In this document: positions 44,613-53,464 of the stretch, piece after piece
Position numbering within the stretch: position 1 is the first letter of the stretch
Layout of the letters: each line of letters begins with the position of its first letter
Position numbers and translations under genes: made by a program
Source: Paenibacillus chitinolyticus NBRC 15660
Lineage (GTDB): Bacteria > Bacillota > Bacilli > Paenibacillales > NBRC-103111
Assembly (NCBI RefSeq): GCF_000739915.1
Contig: NZ_BBJT01000004.1
Span: forward strand, 496,001-560,000
Direction: 5' to 3'
Length of the DNA stretch: 64,000 nt
The notes under the pieces: model-generated
The model's input: only the letters and a program-made list of their open reading frames with translations
Told to the model about the DNA's origin: nothing
Database searches by the model: none

Positions 44613-45947
44613 TTACTTTTTATTCTTCTCGATGACCTTATTCGCTTCGTCTACCATCCATTTCTGAACATCTTCCACTTTCTTGTTGTCCAGAATGAAC
44701 ATGCTGAATCCGTCGGTCAGGATCTTGTCCAGAGCAGCCGCGTAAGAGATGCTGTTCTTGGATGGCGGCAGGGCCTTAATGCCTGCACCGAATAGCGTGT
44801 ACATCAGGGAATCCACATCGTACAGGTCCTTGTTCTGGCCGATCAGACGCTCCGCAAGCGGCTTGGCATCGCCTTTCTTCCAGCCCGGAAGCTCGGCGCG
44901 CGCGTCCGTCAGGTTCGTGGACATGAAGCGCATGAACTGGTAAGCTTCCTGTTTATGCTCGGAGCTTGCACCTACGGACATGTAGTTGCCCCCCATGAAC
45001 ATATCGGTCGAATCGCCTTTCTTTTGAACCGGTACCGGCGCGACGGCCGTTTTGAACGTATGCGGGAATTTTTGCGTATCCCCGATTTCGCTGATCATCC
45101 AGGAACCGGACAGCAGCATAGCCGCTTTCTGGTTAAAGAATTCCGCGCGGTAGTTCAGCTTCGCGCCGATTACGTCCGCGTAAGGCTTGGCCGTCTTGTC
45201 TTCCTTCTCCATCGCGCGGCGGAGATTGAAGAAATACGTGTAGGTCGGGCTGTCGAAGTTCGTTTTGCCTTCTTCCGTCAGGAACGGATGCTGCATGTAA
45301 ATTTGCGCGTCTGGGTTAGCGTACATAGGCCAGTTGTGGAAGTAGGCGCCGTAGCGTTTTTCCGTGCCTTCGCCTTTGTTCAGCTTCTTGGCGTATTCGC
45401 GGAACTCGTCCCACGTCCAGCCCAGTTTCGGAACCGGCAGACCCGCTTCGTCCAGAGCGTCTTTATTCAGAAGCACGAAGTTGGTTGTGATGTTGTTTTG
45501 GATGCCGTAATATTTGCCTTCAAACTTCGGATTAACGAAGTATTCTTCTTCCGGTTTAACGTTGTCTTTCGCGTAAAACTCATCCAGCGGAGCCAGCACT
45601 TTGTTGGCTACACGCGTATCCAGCTCGCTGATGCTCGGGAACATGACGACATCGACTTTCTCACCGGATGTCAGTAGGACGTCGAGCTTTTTAAGAGACT
45701 CCAGCGAGTTCCCCGGTACCAGAGAAATATGCTGAACTTTGATGTTCGGATATTTTTCCTGGAATTGGTCGATATATTTCTTGGTCGATTGCGCCTGGGT
45801 TTCGTTATCCCAGTTGTAATACTTGATGGTGACCTGTTTGCCGGAGCTGTCTTTGCCTGCGGAACTCTCTTCGGACTTGCCGCAGCCGCTGAGAACCGTA
45901 ATGGCCAACATGACGCAGATGAGTACCCATGCCGTCGCCTTTTTCAT
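44613..45947 (-). CDS. Sugar ABC transporter substrate-binding lipoprotein
   Basis: The product is 444 aa from ATG 45947 (MKKATAWVLICVMLAITVLSGC); the lipobox LSGC puts the lipid on Cys22. A longer frame to 46067 covers the operator and is not needed. It belongs to the family-1 solute-binding proteins (YYNWDNETQAQSTKKYIDQF, MFPSISELDTRVANK, TTNFVLLNKDALDEAGLPVP). It delivers oligosaccharides to the two permeases encoded upstream; no ATPase is encoded here, so a shared MsmX-type ATPase is expected. Three promoter-proximal repeats precede it. Confidence 0.92.
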   Translation of the reverse strand: MKKATAWVLICVMLAITVLSGCGKSEESSAGKDSSGKQVTIKYYNWDNETQAQSTKKYIDQFQEKYPNIKVQHISLVPGNSLESLKKLDVLLTSGEKVDVVMFPSISELDTRVANKVLAPLDEFYAKDNVKPEEEYFVNPKFEGKYYGIQNNITTNFVLLNKDALDEAGLPVPKLGWTWDEFREYAKKLNKGEGTEKRYGAYFHNWPMYANPDAQIYMQHPFLTEEGKTNFDSPTYTYFFNLRRAMEKEDKTAKPYADVIGAKLNYRAEFFNQKAAMLLSGSWMISEIGDTQKFPHTFKTAVAPVPVQKKGDSTDMFMGGNYMSVGASSEHKQEAYQFMRFMSTNLTDARAELPGWKKGDAKPLAERLIGQNKDLYDVDSLMYTLFGAGIKALPPSKNSISYAAALDKILTDGFSMFILDNKKVEDVQKWMVDEANKVIEKNKK

Positions 45948-45993
45948 TGTGTTGTTCCCCCTCAACCTGTATGTGTTTTCCTTTACAATCGGT

Positions 45994-46076
45994 ATTATAG
46001 CCCCCGTGCGGGGCAAACGTTGTGCAACAATTTGACTACTTTTGTGAACAATTTTGACTCTGTGCACGATTTTGCG
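45994..46076 (-). promoter_or_regulatory. Promoter with three direct operator repeats for the binding-protein gene
   Basis: Three related copies, TGTGCAACAATTTGAC (46021), TGTGAACAATTTTGAC (46043) and TGTGCACGATTTTGCG (46061), spaced 22 and 18 bases. Beyond them on the minus strand lies a consensus TATAAT (45994-45999) with a poor -35, as expected for an activator-dependent promoter. Confidence 0.65.
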
Positions 46077-46086
46077 CGTCCTGGCG

Positions 46087-46923
46087 TTATCCTTTCACAC
46101 CGCCGAGGGCGATGCCCTTGATCACTTGTTTTTGCAGGGCGATAAAAATAACCAGCAGCGGGATAATGGCGGATAAAGAAGCCATCATAAGCACCGCGAA
46201 GTTGTCCGCATAGTCGTCCTTGAAGAGCTGAATACCGAGCGTGATCGGATAAAGGTCTTTGTCCAGCAGGAAAATAAGCGGCATCTGGTAGTCGTTCCAT
46301 GTCCAGATGAATTTGATGATCGCGACCGTGGCGAGAATCGGCTTACAGAGCGGCAGCATAATCTGCCAGTAAATGCGGAAGTAACCCGCGCCGTCGATTT
46401 TGGCGGCTTCGATGAAGTCGCTGTGTATGCTCATCATAAACTGTCGCAGCAAGAATGTGAAATAGATGGAGAACATCATCATCAGGATCAGCGCCGCGTG
46501 CGTATCATACAGACCGAGCCAGCGGATCAGCAGGAAGCGCGGAATCAGCGTCGCCTGCTCCGGCACGATCATAAACGTCAGAAGCAGCGTAAACGCGATA
46601 TTGCGTCCCCGGAAGTTCAGCTTCGTGAACGAGAACGCGGCCATCGAGGAGATGATCAGCGTCAGAGCCGTAACGATTACGGACAGTTTGATCGAGTTAA
46701 AATAAAACAGGTGAAACGGGACATTGCCGGCCCACACGGCTTTGAAGTTCCCTACCGCGTTCCATGCCTTCGGGATCCACTCGATCGGGAAAACCATGAC
46801 GTCCTTCTCGTATTTCATGGCAGCCGAGGTCATCCACAGGAGCGGAATCAGAAAGCACAGGGAGAACAGGCCGATAATCACGGTGTTAAACAATTTCCAG
46901 AAGTCGAATTTGCGCAGACTCAT
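46087..46923 (-). CDS. Sugar ABC transporter permease, MalG-like
   Basis: This 278-aa protein has about six membrane helices and the EAA loop SDFIEAAKIDGAGYFRIYWQ followed by PLCKPILATVAI, which docks with the ATPase. The C-terminal region (ALQKQVIKGIALGGVKG) is typical of the carbohydrate-uptake-1 family MalG/LacG. It follows the MalF-like gene by 12 bases. The operator repeats for the lipoprotein gene lie just after it. Confidence 0.92.
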   Translation of the reverse strand: MSLRKFDFWKLFNTVIIGLFSLCFLIPLLWMTSAAMKYEKDVMVFPIEWIPKAWNAVGNFKAVWAGNVPFHLFYFNSIKLSVIVTALTLIISSMAAFSFTKLNFRGRNIAFTLLLTFMIVPEQATLIPRFLLIRWLGLYDTHAALILMMMFSIYFTFLLRQFMMSIHSDFIEAAKIDGAGYFRIYWQIMLPLCKPILATVAIIKFIWTWNDYQMPLIFLLDKDLYPITLGIQLFKDDYADNFAVLMMASLSAIIPLLVIFIALQKQVIKGIALGGVKG

Positions 46924-46935
46924 AGGTGCTTCCTC

Positions 46936-47883
46936 CTATCCGTAGTGAACCTGGCGCTTCTGAATCTGCCAGGAAATCAGAGTGATAATGCCGACAATGG
47001 CGAACAGCAGCCACGAAATCGAAGAAGCGTAGCCCATCCGGAAGTTGCGGAATCCTTCTTCGTAAATCCGGTACACCAGCACCGTGGAGGCGTTATTGGG
47101 GCCGCCGCTCGTCAGGAAGGCGATCAGATCGAATACCTTGAACGAACCCATCAGCAGCGTGATAAACAAGAACGTATTCGTCGGGCCGAGCATCGGCATC
47201 GTGATTTTGTAAAACTTCTGCAGAGAGCTCGCGCCGTCAATGCTGGCGGCTTCGTACATATCGTCCGGAATTCCGGACAGGCCCGCCATATAAATAATGA
47301 TCTGATAGCCCAGTCCCGCCCAGATGGCGATAATCGCGATGGACAGCAGGGCATACTTCGGATCTGCCAGCCACATCGGCGGATTGTCGATCCCCATGCT
47401 TTTCAGAAAACCGTTAATCGGCCCCAGCGAAGGGTGGTACAAAGCGCTCCAGACCGCGCCGACCGCAATAATCGACGAAATGTACGGAATAAAAAACGCC
47501 ACTTTAAAATAGCTCTGCGCGTACACTTTCGTGTGAATCAGCACCGCAAGCACCAGGGACAGCGCCATGCCGACCGGTACCGTAAGGACGGTGTAGATCA
47601 AGTTGTTTTTGATCGCGGCAAGAACCTTATCGTCCTGGAACATTTCTACATAGTTTTGCAGACCGACGAATTTGACGGAAGACATCCCGCCCAGCAGGTT
47701 CCAATCGCACAAGCTCATATAAAGGGAAAATAAGACCGGGAATAAATACAGCAGCACAATGCCGATCAGCTCCGGGGACAGAAACAGCCAGCCTATCGTA
47801 GCCTCTTTCCTCCGGTGGTTCCAAAACGGCTTCTTGGGAGCCGACGCGGCTGCCCTGCTCACATTCGAGCTGTCCTGTTTCAT
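46936..47883 (-). CDS. Sugar ABC transporter permease, MalF-like
   Basis: The product is 315 aa from ATG 47883, with AGAGG upstream. It has six helices and the EAA loop DDMYEAASIDGASSLQKFYK followed by ITMPMLGPTNTF. It is the first gene of the transport block, and its promoter carries the same 17-base operator as the GH88 gene. With the MalG-like protein it forms the channel for oligosaccharides generated outside the cell. Confidence 0.92.
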   Translation of the reverse strand: MKQDSSNVSRAAASAPKKPFWNHRRKEATIGWLFLSPELIGIVLLYLFPVLFSLYMSLCDWNLLGGMSSVKFVGLQNYVEMFQDDKVLAAIKNNLIYTVLTVPVGMALSLVLAVLIHTKVYAQSYFKVAFFIPYISSIIAVGAVWSALYHPSLGPINGFLKSMGIDNPPMWLADPKYALLSIAIIAIWAGLGYQIIIYMAGLSGIPDDMYEAASIDGASSLQKFYKITMPMLGPTNTFLFITLLMGSFKVFDLIAFLTSGGPNNASTVLVYRIYEEGFRNFRMGYASSISWLLFAIVGIITLISWQIQKRQVHYG

Positions 47884-47916
47884 ACTCAAGCACCTCTCTA
47901 CCTTGATGGTACCTTC

Positions 47917-47980
47917 ACTATACGATGGCCGGACGAACGGGACCGATTCGGATTCTGACCTAAATGTGCACTATTTTGAC
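47917..47980 (-). promoter_or_regulatory. Promoter and operator of the sugar permease operon
   Basis: ATGTGCACTATTTTGAC at 47964-47980, an imperfect copy ending ATTCTGAC 22 bases closer to the gene (47943-47958), and a TATAGT -10 (47917-47922, minus) with a weak -35. Confidence 0.6.
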
Positions 47981-48143
47981 TTTGCTTTGGGGGAACGCCT
48001 GCAGGAACTCAAGGTGAAAAATGACTGCCGGACGATGACCGGAAGGAGATTAAGAAGAAGGACCGGGAGCAGGTGACCAGCTCAGATCCGGCCGCAGGAC
48101 CCGTCTTGTCATCCTGACGGGTGAATTCCAAATCCGCAGCAAA

Positions 48144-48170
48144 TAACCACGGTCGCGGCGACCGTGGTTA
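48144..48170. terminator. Perfect 13-bp inverted repeat with a 1-base centre
   Basis: TAACCACGGTCGC and its complement flank a single G. It lies after the stop of the oxidoreductase gene; the following T-tract is short. It could be a terminator, or an operator given the nearly uninterrupted dyad. Confidence 0.5.
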
Positions 48171-48207
48171 CTCCGGTTTATTACCTATACCTGGGAAATC
48201 TGGTCTG

Positions 48208-49203
48208 TCACACGGATGTTTGCTTGTCCGCGGGGAATACAAGCCCGATCTGTCTGCGGGCTTCGTCCATAATTTCCATCGCGGTCAGCGAAACCTCGTG
48301 GGAATTGACGGCGGATTCCGTCTTGCCGTCCCGGATCAGGTCGATAAACTCCTGAACCTCATAGTACATGTTCCGCGCGATCTGAGGCTGCGTAAGATCC
48401 TCCACGGAACCGTCCCTGTAGCGGATTTCGACTTTTTCCGGCTGGCTGATCTTGTCGATCACCATCGTGCCGTTCTCGCCCTGAATCTCCGAGGACTGAT
48501 AGGAATGCGTAATTTTCGAGTGCATGATAACGGCGTCCATCTCCCCGTACTTGAGCAGCACGCTGCCCTCTCCGTCCACGCCCGATTCCAGCAGCATGCC
48601 GCCCGCCTTTACGGCGTCGGGTTTGCCGAACAACTGAACGGCCGGATGCACGCAGTATACCCCGAGGTCCATCATGGACCCGTTGGAAAAAACGGGATTG
48701 AACGCGTTCAGGACGGTGCCCTGCTTGTACGCGTCATAGCGCGAAGAATACTGGCAGTAGCTGCCGAAATACCGGCGTACCGGACCGATTTTGTGAAGAT
48801 TGTCCCGGATGGCCTTGAAGTTCGGAAGCAGCGTGGATTTCAAAGCTTCCATCAGCAGCACTTTGTTCTCCTTCGCCGCCTCGATCATCGCGCTCAGTTC
48901 CCGCGTATTGGAAGCGATAGGCTTCTCGCACAGCACGTGCTTGCCGCCCTTCATCAGCGCAATGGCCTGCTCGGCGTGAAAAGAATTGGGGCTGGCGATA
49001 TAAACCGCGTCGAATTCGCCGCTTTGAGCCATGGCTTCCAGGTCCGTATATATGTGCTGGATATCGAATTTGTCCGCAAATTGCCGCGCGCGCTCCGCCG
49101 TGCGGGAATAAACCCCGGTGAGCCGGAAGTCTTTCGATTCCCTGCCGGCATGAATGAGCTCTTCCGTAATCCAATTCGTTCCTACGACTGCAAATCTGAT
49201 CAT
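48208..49203 (-). CDS. Gfo/Idh/MocA-family oxidoreductase
   Basis: The 331-aa product has an N-terminal Rossmann NAD-binding fold (MIRFAVVGTNWITEELIHAG) and the family motif CEKPIASN. The C-terminal alpha/beta domain carries MMDLGVYCVHPAV, whose Asp and His are typical of the active site. Members oxidise or rearrange sugars and inositols. It sits directly upstream of, and codirectional with, the polysaccharide locus, so a role in converting the released sugar is plausible. It has its own ribosome site and no shared operator was seen ahead of it. Confidence 0.88.
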   Translation of the reverse strand: MIRFAVVGTNWITEELIHAGRESKDFRLTGVYSRTAERARQFADKFDIQHIYTDLEAMAQSGEFDAVYIASPNSFHAEQAIALMKGGKHVLCEKPIASNTRELSAMIEAAKENKVLLMEALKSTLLPNFKAIRDNLHKIGPVRRYFGSYCQYSSRYDAYKQGTVLNAFNPVFSNGSMMDLGVYCVHPAVQLFGKPDAVKAGGMLLESGVDGEGSVLLKYGEMDAVIMHSKITHSYQSSEIQGENGTMVIDKISQPEKVEIRYRDGSVEDLTQPQIARNMYYEVQEFIDLIRDGKTESAVNSHEVSLTAMEIMDEARRQIGLVFPADKQTSV

Positions 49204-49776
49204 CCTCGTCTTCCTTTCTTTTCAACCGTTATGTATGATTCCTAGTTTATCATGCCCGGTACTATCGGCAAAATAGCGGCGGCTTGCGCCGCATGGACTT
49301 CGATCAAAATGTGCTCCGGCCGCGATATCGAGCGGAGATATAGAAATCTGAGGCAAAACGGCGCCGCGCCGTCGATGCCCGGCCAGCTTTCAGACCCGCG
49401 CCCCTCAAATGGTTCGGAACCGCTCTGCGCAGTAAGCTGTTCGATCATCCGGCGGGCTAAAGCCGTAGCGGCAGGCCCGTCACTGCAGGGCACGGCACGA
49501 CACCAGCACAACGCTCGCGGAAGCGGGTTCTGCCGGCGCCTCCCCGTCTGCCCGCCCCTCCGCAAAAAAAGCGCCTGCCCGTCGTCTGCCGGGGAGGCGC
49601 TTTTTTTGTTTGCGGTCCGAGCCTTATGCGACCGGTGCCGTTGTGAGGCTTCACGGCCTCCGAATCCACCGGCTTCGCTTCCCCTTTTTGAGAGGAAAAA
49701 CGTTTCCGGCCGACTTCGCGTTAACGGAAGCCGGGAGCGGCACCCCGCAGCACCGGGAAGAACGGACCGCCTCCCT
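49204..49776. other. Intergenic region, one terminator, no gene seen
   Basis: GC-rich sequence without a ribosome-site-supported frame. It contains a strong bidirectional terminator at 49564-49607; the rest holds nothing I can assign. Confidence 0.5.
49564..49607. terminator. Bidirectional terminator
   Basis: GCGCCT and AGGCGC stem flanked by seven A on one side and seven T on the other. Confidence 0.8.
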
Positions 49777-50541
49777 CTACAGCTTTTTCGCGTCCTGCAC
49801 TCTGAGCCGCCCGTCCTCCGTAAACCACAGAGGCGCGCTCAGCAATCCGAGCAGCATGGCGGTCAGCGCCGCGGCCGAGGACAGCACGAACATGATCAGA
49901 ATCTGATAGCGCACCGCCTCCACCGGGTCGGCTCCCGCCGCGATCATGCCGGTCATCATGCCCGGAAGCTGGACGAGTCCCGTCGTCTTCATGCCGTCGA
50001 GTGTCGGAATCATGCCGGAGCGGACCGACCGCTTGATCGATGCATGAATGGCCTGCTTCGCGGTGGCGCCCAAAGCAAGCAGAGCTTCGATCTCTCCGCG
50101 AGCCGCCTCCATTTCCCTTTTCATCGCATTCAGAAAAAGACCCGCCACGATCATCGAACTGCCGATGGTAATCCCGCTGATCGGGATAATGAACTGCGGA
50201 ATCGCTTCGATGATGCCGAACCCGAGCAGCAGCGCCATCGTCACAGCCTCGGTGCAAGCCAGAGCGAGGGCAATCCGGGTTTTTATGCCGGGAATCTCTT
50301 TAGCCCGTTTGCCCACGTTCCAGGTGGCGACCGCGATCATAGCCGCCACGATCAAGACCATAAACAGCGGGTGCTTGGCATCGAACACCATATGCAGCAC
50401 ATACCCGACAAACAGGAGCTGCACGGCGGAACGTATCGTGCCGACGATAATTTCTTTCTCCAGCCCCAGCTTCTGTCTCATGGACAGTAAAATCGTCACG
50501 GCCACGAACACCAGCGTGCTGGCCAGCGCAAGATTGGACAT
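49777..50541 (-). CDS. FetB/YbbM-family ABC permease
   Basis: From ATG 50541 (MSNLALASTLVFVAVTILL) the product is 254 aa; a longer frame to 50664 has no site. It has about seven hydrophobic helices and the UPF0014 signature region FIIPISGITIGSSMIVAGL, then LDGMKTTGLVQLPGMMTGMIAAG. In Escherichia coli the FetAB pair exports iron and protects against peroxide. The start overlaps the stop of the ATPase gene by one base (TGATG), so the two are coupled. Confidence 0.9.
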   Translation of the reverse strand: MSNLALASTLVFVAVTILLSMRQKLGLEKEIIVGTIRSAVQLLFVGYVLHMVFDAKHPLFMVLIVAAMIAVATWNVGKRAKEIPGIKTRIALALACTEAVTMALLLGFGIIEAIPQFIIPISGITIGSSMIVAGLFLNAMKREMEAARGEIEALLALGATAKQAIHASIKRSVRSGMIPTLDGMKTTGLVQLPGMMTGMIAAGADPVEAVRYQILIMFVLSSAAALTAMLLGLLSAPLWFTEDGRLRVQDAKKL

Positions 50542-51287
50542 CAGTACTCCTCCCTTTCCCGGTCGGGACGCGAGATAAACCGGCGCGCCTGCTCGGTCGA
50601 AGGCCCCCGGAAGAATTCTGCGGTCAGCGCCGACTCCATCAGCCGCCCTTCGTCCATAAACCATACGGAATCGCTCGTTTGAGCCGCCTGCTCCAGATCA
50701 TGCGTAATCCAGACCAGCGACGCGCCGCCGCTTTGCGACCAATCGACGAGCAGACGCTCGGCCGCCCTCTTGCTGCCGGGATCGAGCGACGCCGTCACTT
50801 CGTCGAGCAGCATCACGTCCGGCTGAAGGAGCATGGCCCGGACGAGAGCCGTCCGCTGCTTTTCGCCGCCGGACAAATCTCCGCCCTGCTTCGACCAGTC
50901 CAGACCTTCCAGACCGAGTGCAGCCATAGACCGCTCTGCGAGCCCGCGGTCGAACGGGGTTCCGTGCAGCCTGCTCACCGTCTGCAAATTCTCTTCCACG
51001 CTGCCCGGCAGCATAACCGGCTGCTGGGCGACGTAGCAGATTTTTTTGCGCCACTCCTGCGGTTTCCAGCCGTCTGCGCTTTTGCCATGAAGCCTGAGTT
51101 CCCCTTCATCCGGCCGGTCGAGACGAGCCAGTATGCGGAGCAGCGTCGTTTTCCCCTGCCCCGACGTCCCGATCACCGCAACGCGCTCACCCTCCCCAAC
51201 CTCAGCCGAGATGTCCCGGAACAAGTAATCGGAGGGTCGGTCGTGCCTTTTTTTTGAAATGCCGTGCAAAATGAGCCTCGTACCCAC
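50541..51287 (-). CDS. FetA/YbbL-family ABC ATP-binding protein
   Basis: This 248-aa ATPase has Walker A GTSGQGKTT, Q-loop YVAQQPVMLPGSVEENL, signature DLSGGEKQRTALVRAML and Walker B VMLLDEVTASLDP. The start is GTG with GGGAGTG eight bases upstream. With the FetB-like permease it forms a two-component exporter, probably for iron or another metal. The assignment rests on the permease family rather than on ATPase-specific motifs. Confidence 0.88.
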   Translation of the reverse strand: MGTRLILHGISKKRHDRPSDYLFRDISAEVGEGERVAVIGTSGQGKTTLLRILARLDRPDEGELRLHGKSADGWKPQEWRKKICYVAQQPVMLPGSVEENLQTVSRLHGTPFDRGLAERSMAALGLEGLDWSKQGGDLSGGEKQRTALVRAMLLQPDVMLLDEVTASLDPGSKRAAERLLVDWSQSGGASLVWITHDLEQAAQTSDSVWFMDEGRLMESALTAEFFRGPSTEQARRFISRPDREREEY

Positions 51288-51557
51288 TATGTAACACTCC
51301 CTGCCGCAAACGCCTCAAGCATCCGCTAGTCGTTATCCCCCATTATAGCCCGGGACGGACCCGACGAAAATACATGACGAGTATGGAATCGTTCCGGTGA
51401 AATCGCCGGAGGCGAATTGAACTTGATTATCCGATCACAGATTCAAAGAAGCATTCAGCAAGGCAAGGCTTCCTCCTCATGGACCACATATAAACAAGTA
51501 AACCCCATCCAATTGGACGGGGCTTTTATTTAGTACCTGGGTGTATGGAGTGTTGAC
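51288..51557. other. Upstream region of the FetAB-like operon
   Basis: Non-coding, AT-richer toward its end; it holds a terminator-type hairpin near 51503 and no supported gene. Confidence 0.4.
51503..51530 (+). terminator. Terminator-type hairpin
   Basis: CCCCATCC and GGACGGGG around AATT, followed by CTTTTATTT on the plus strand. Confidence 0.55.
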
Positions 51558-51734
51558 CTAATTCTCTTCCGTTCCCCCAGCCGCCCAATACCCAGCCGGA
51601 TAAGCAACCAGGAGTGTGGCAATAGATTGATAAGTCATGTTTGAATCATAATAAAGGTCAAGTCTTGTTGCAATCGTAACGACTGCAAGGACAAAAGGGA
51701 CGGTCAGAATTATTCTTTGGGTGCGGGTTTTCAC
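51558..51734 (-). CDS. Small membrane protein of unknown function
   Basis: A 58-aa frame starting at GTG 51734 (MKTRTQRIILTVPFVLAV) with two hydrophobic segments (about 9-22 and 38-52, YQSIATLLVAYPAGYW). The ribosome site (GGTGGTGA) is weak, but the N-terminus is basic and the frame is clean to a TAG. The local sequence is AT-rich. No neighbour suggests a role; it may be a monocistronic small membrane protein. Confidence 0.5.
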   Translation of the reverse strand: MKTRTQRIILTVPFVLAVVTIATRLDLYYDSNMTYQSIATLLVAYPAGYWAAGGTEEN

Positions 51735-51950
51735 AGCATCACCACCGTTTTACTACTTATTTAAAATTGTAGTAGTCTTTCATAGTCATCACTGTTAAAT
51801 GTTACCAATAATTTACATGTAAGTCAAAGGTAATAATATAGCCGCATTCGCAGAAGAAAACTTCAAACAACATGATGACAACTATTTTCATGAGTTGCTT
51901 GGTGAATCCATGAAAACGACCTTTCACCCAGAGTAAATCCCGCGCAAAAC

Positions 51951-51997
51951 AAAAGCTGCGGATCTTTCCGGTATCCCGGCAAAGACCGCAGCTTTTT
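51951..51997. terminator. Strong hairpin terminator after the MhqR-type operon
   Basis: AAGCTGCGGxTCTTTxCCGG with its near-perfect complement, flanked by A and T runs; about 100 bases after the flavin reductase stop on the minus strand. Confidence 0.7.
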
Positions 51998-52100
51998 ATC
52001 TTTTCGATCACCGTTTCTCCGGTTGAGCGGAAGCCAGGCAGTCGCCCCTAGCCGTCACCGCTAGCTGTCGCCGCCGCCCGTCTGCCAACACCGCCCGCGC

Positions 52101-52712
52101 TCACTCCGGCCGCTCCAGCGAGAAAATCTCGCCGAGCTTGCTGTAGCTGCTGCCGGCGAGCCGGCTGACCGGACGGAGCGCGGCCGGATCAATGCGCCCT
52201 CCGCTGTACAGCTCGTCGGCGATGTGGAAGCGGACCACGCGGCCGATCAGGAGATCGCACGCCGGCGCGGATTCGATGCCGCCGAGCGGGATCGACCGCT
52301 CCAGCACGCATTCCATGCGGATCTTCGCTTCCGCTACGCCGGGCACGGCGATTTTGCCGCTCTCGACGAGCGTCAGTCCCGCAAGCTCGATCTCGCTCTC
52401 ATCCGGCGGCAGACCGGCCGCCGTCGCGTTGATCGCGTCGATGTACGATTCGTCGCTAATGTGAACGACGAACGCGCCCAGGTCGCGTGCGTTGCGCGCG
52501 GTATCCTTCGGCTCTCCGTTCTTCCGCTGGACGGAGACGGAAATCAACGGCGGGTTCGCCGCCACAATGTTGAAGTAACTGAACGGCGCCGCATTTACAA
52601 TGCCTTCTTTAGACAGCGTCGTCACGAAAGCGACCGGCCGGGGAATGATACTCCCGATCAGCAGCTTATACGTTTCGCGTTCGCTCTGGCTTTCCGGGTC
52701 AATCTCAATCAT
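52101..52712 (-). CDS. Flavin reductase-like FMN-binding protein
   Basis: From ATG 52712 (MIEIDPESQSERETYKLLIG), with AAAGGGGAGAGG upstream, the product is 203 aa. The split-barrel flavin fold is indicated by GSIIPRPVAFVTTLSKEGIVNAAPFSYFN in pieces, NPPLISVSVQRKNGEPKD and the VVHISDESYIDA strand. Members reduce free flavin for monooxygenases or act as oxidoreductases. It lies 134 bases after the esterase gene, codirectional with the quinone-stress genes, and is probably part of the same regulon. Confidence 0.85.
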   Translation of the reverse strand: MIEIDPESQSERETYKLLIGSIIPRPVAFVTTLSKEGIVNAAPFSYFNIVAANPPLISVSVQRKNGEPKDTARNARDLGAFVVHISDESYIDAINATAAGLPPDESEIELAGLTLVESGKIAVPGVAEAKIRMECVLERSIPLGGIESAPACDLLIGRVVRFHIADELYSGGRIDPAALRPVSRLAGSSYSKLGEIFSLERPE

Positions 52713-52846
52713 ATTCCTCTCCCCTTTCCCGTCTCCGCTTCCGCGGGGCGGGGTACTGTGACGCCGGCGAGGAAGCTCCATTAGGCGGCGCTTCCTGCCC
52801 TACAGGGTTACGACCGCTGCCCTGATTCCGTGCCTCGCACGCAGCC

Positions 52847-53464
52847 TCAGCCCTTAAAGCGATCCGCAAACCAACGGGCCGCGGCGTCAACTTCCGAACC
52901 CGTCAGCTGGTGCCCGTAGTTCTCCCAGTGAATGTCCACTTCGGCTCCCGCCGCTTCCAGCAGGCTCTTAAGTTCCTCCGTCTCGCCCGGCGTGCAGAGC
53001 GGATCGTTCTTGCCGGCGCCGATAAAGACGGGCAGACCTGCGGAATCCGGGAGCTCGATACCTCTGCGAGGCACCATCGGATGATGAAGGATCGCCCCTT
53101 TCAACGCCTGCTTATAGTGGAAAAGCAGGCTTCCCGCAATGTTCGCTCCGTTGGAATAGCCTACGGCAACGAGATTGCTGCGGTCGAACCCGTACTTTTC
53201 CGCCGCCTCGTCCAGAAACCCGCCCAGTTCCTCCGTACGGAATACGAGATCTTCCTCGTCGAATATGCCCTCCGCCAGTCTGCGGAAAAAACGCGGCATC
53301 CCGTTTTCAAGCACATTGCCCCGAACGCTCAGCACCGAGGATTCCGGCGAGATGCGCTCGGCCAGCGGAAGCAGATCGTGCTCGGTTCCTCCCGTCCCGT
53401 GAAAAAGAACCAGGACAGGCGCGGCCGGATTGCTTCCTTCGCGGTACACATGTTTCATCGTCAT
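52847..53464 (-). CDS. Esterase/hydrolase of the MhqD type
   Basis: The 205-aa alpha/beta-hydrolase has nucleophile elbow GYSNGAN, oxyanion HGTGGTEHDL, acid in KNDPLC and catalytic His in GHQLTG. The length and motifs match the phospholipase/carboxylesterase (MhqD) family. It overlaps the dioxygenase gene by 4 bases. In B. subtilis mhqNOD genes form the methylhydroquinone operon under MhqR, the same order as here. Confidence 0.9.
   Translation of the reverse strand: MTMKHVYREGSNPAAPVLVLFHGTGGTEHDLLPLAERISPESSVLSVRGNVLENGMPRFFRRLAEGIFDEEDLVFRTEELGGFLDEAAEKYGFDRSNLVAVGYSNGANIAGSLLFHYKQALKGAILHHPMVPRRGIELPDSAGLPVFIGAGKNDPLCTPGETEELKSLLEAAGAEVDIHWENYGHQLTGSEVDAAARWFADRFKG

Noticed and set aside
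51802-52011. 69-aa minus-strand frame near the terminator at 51951
   Set aside because: It overlaps a strong terminator hairpin and has a poor start context.
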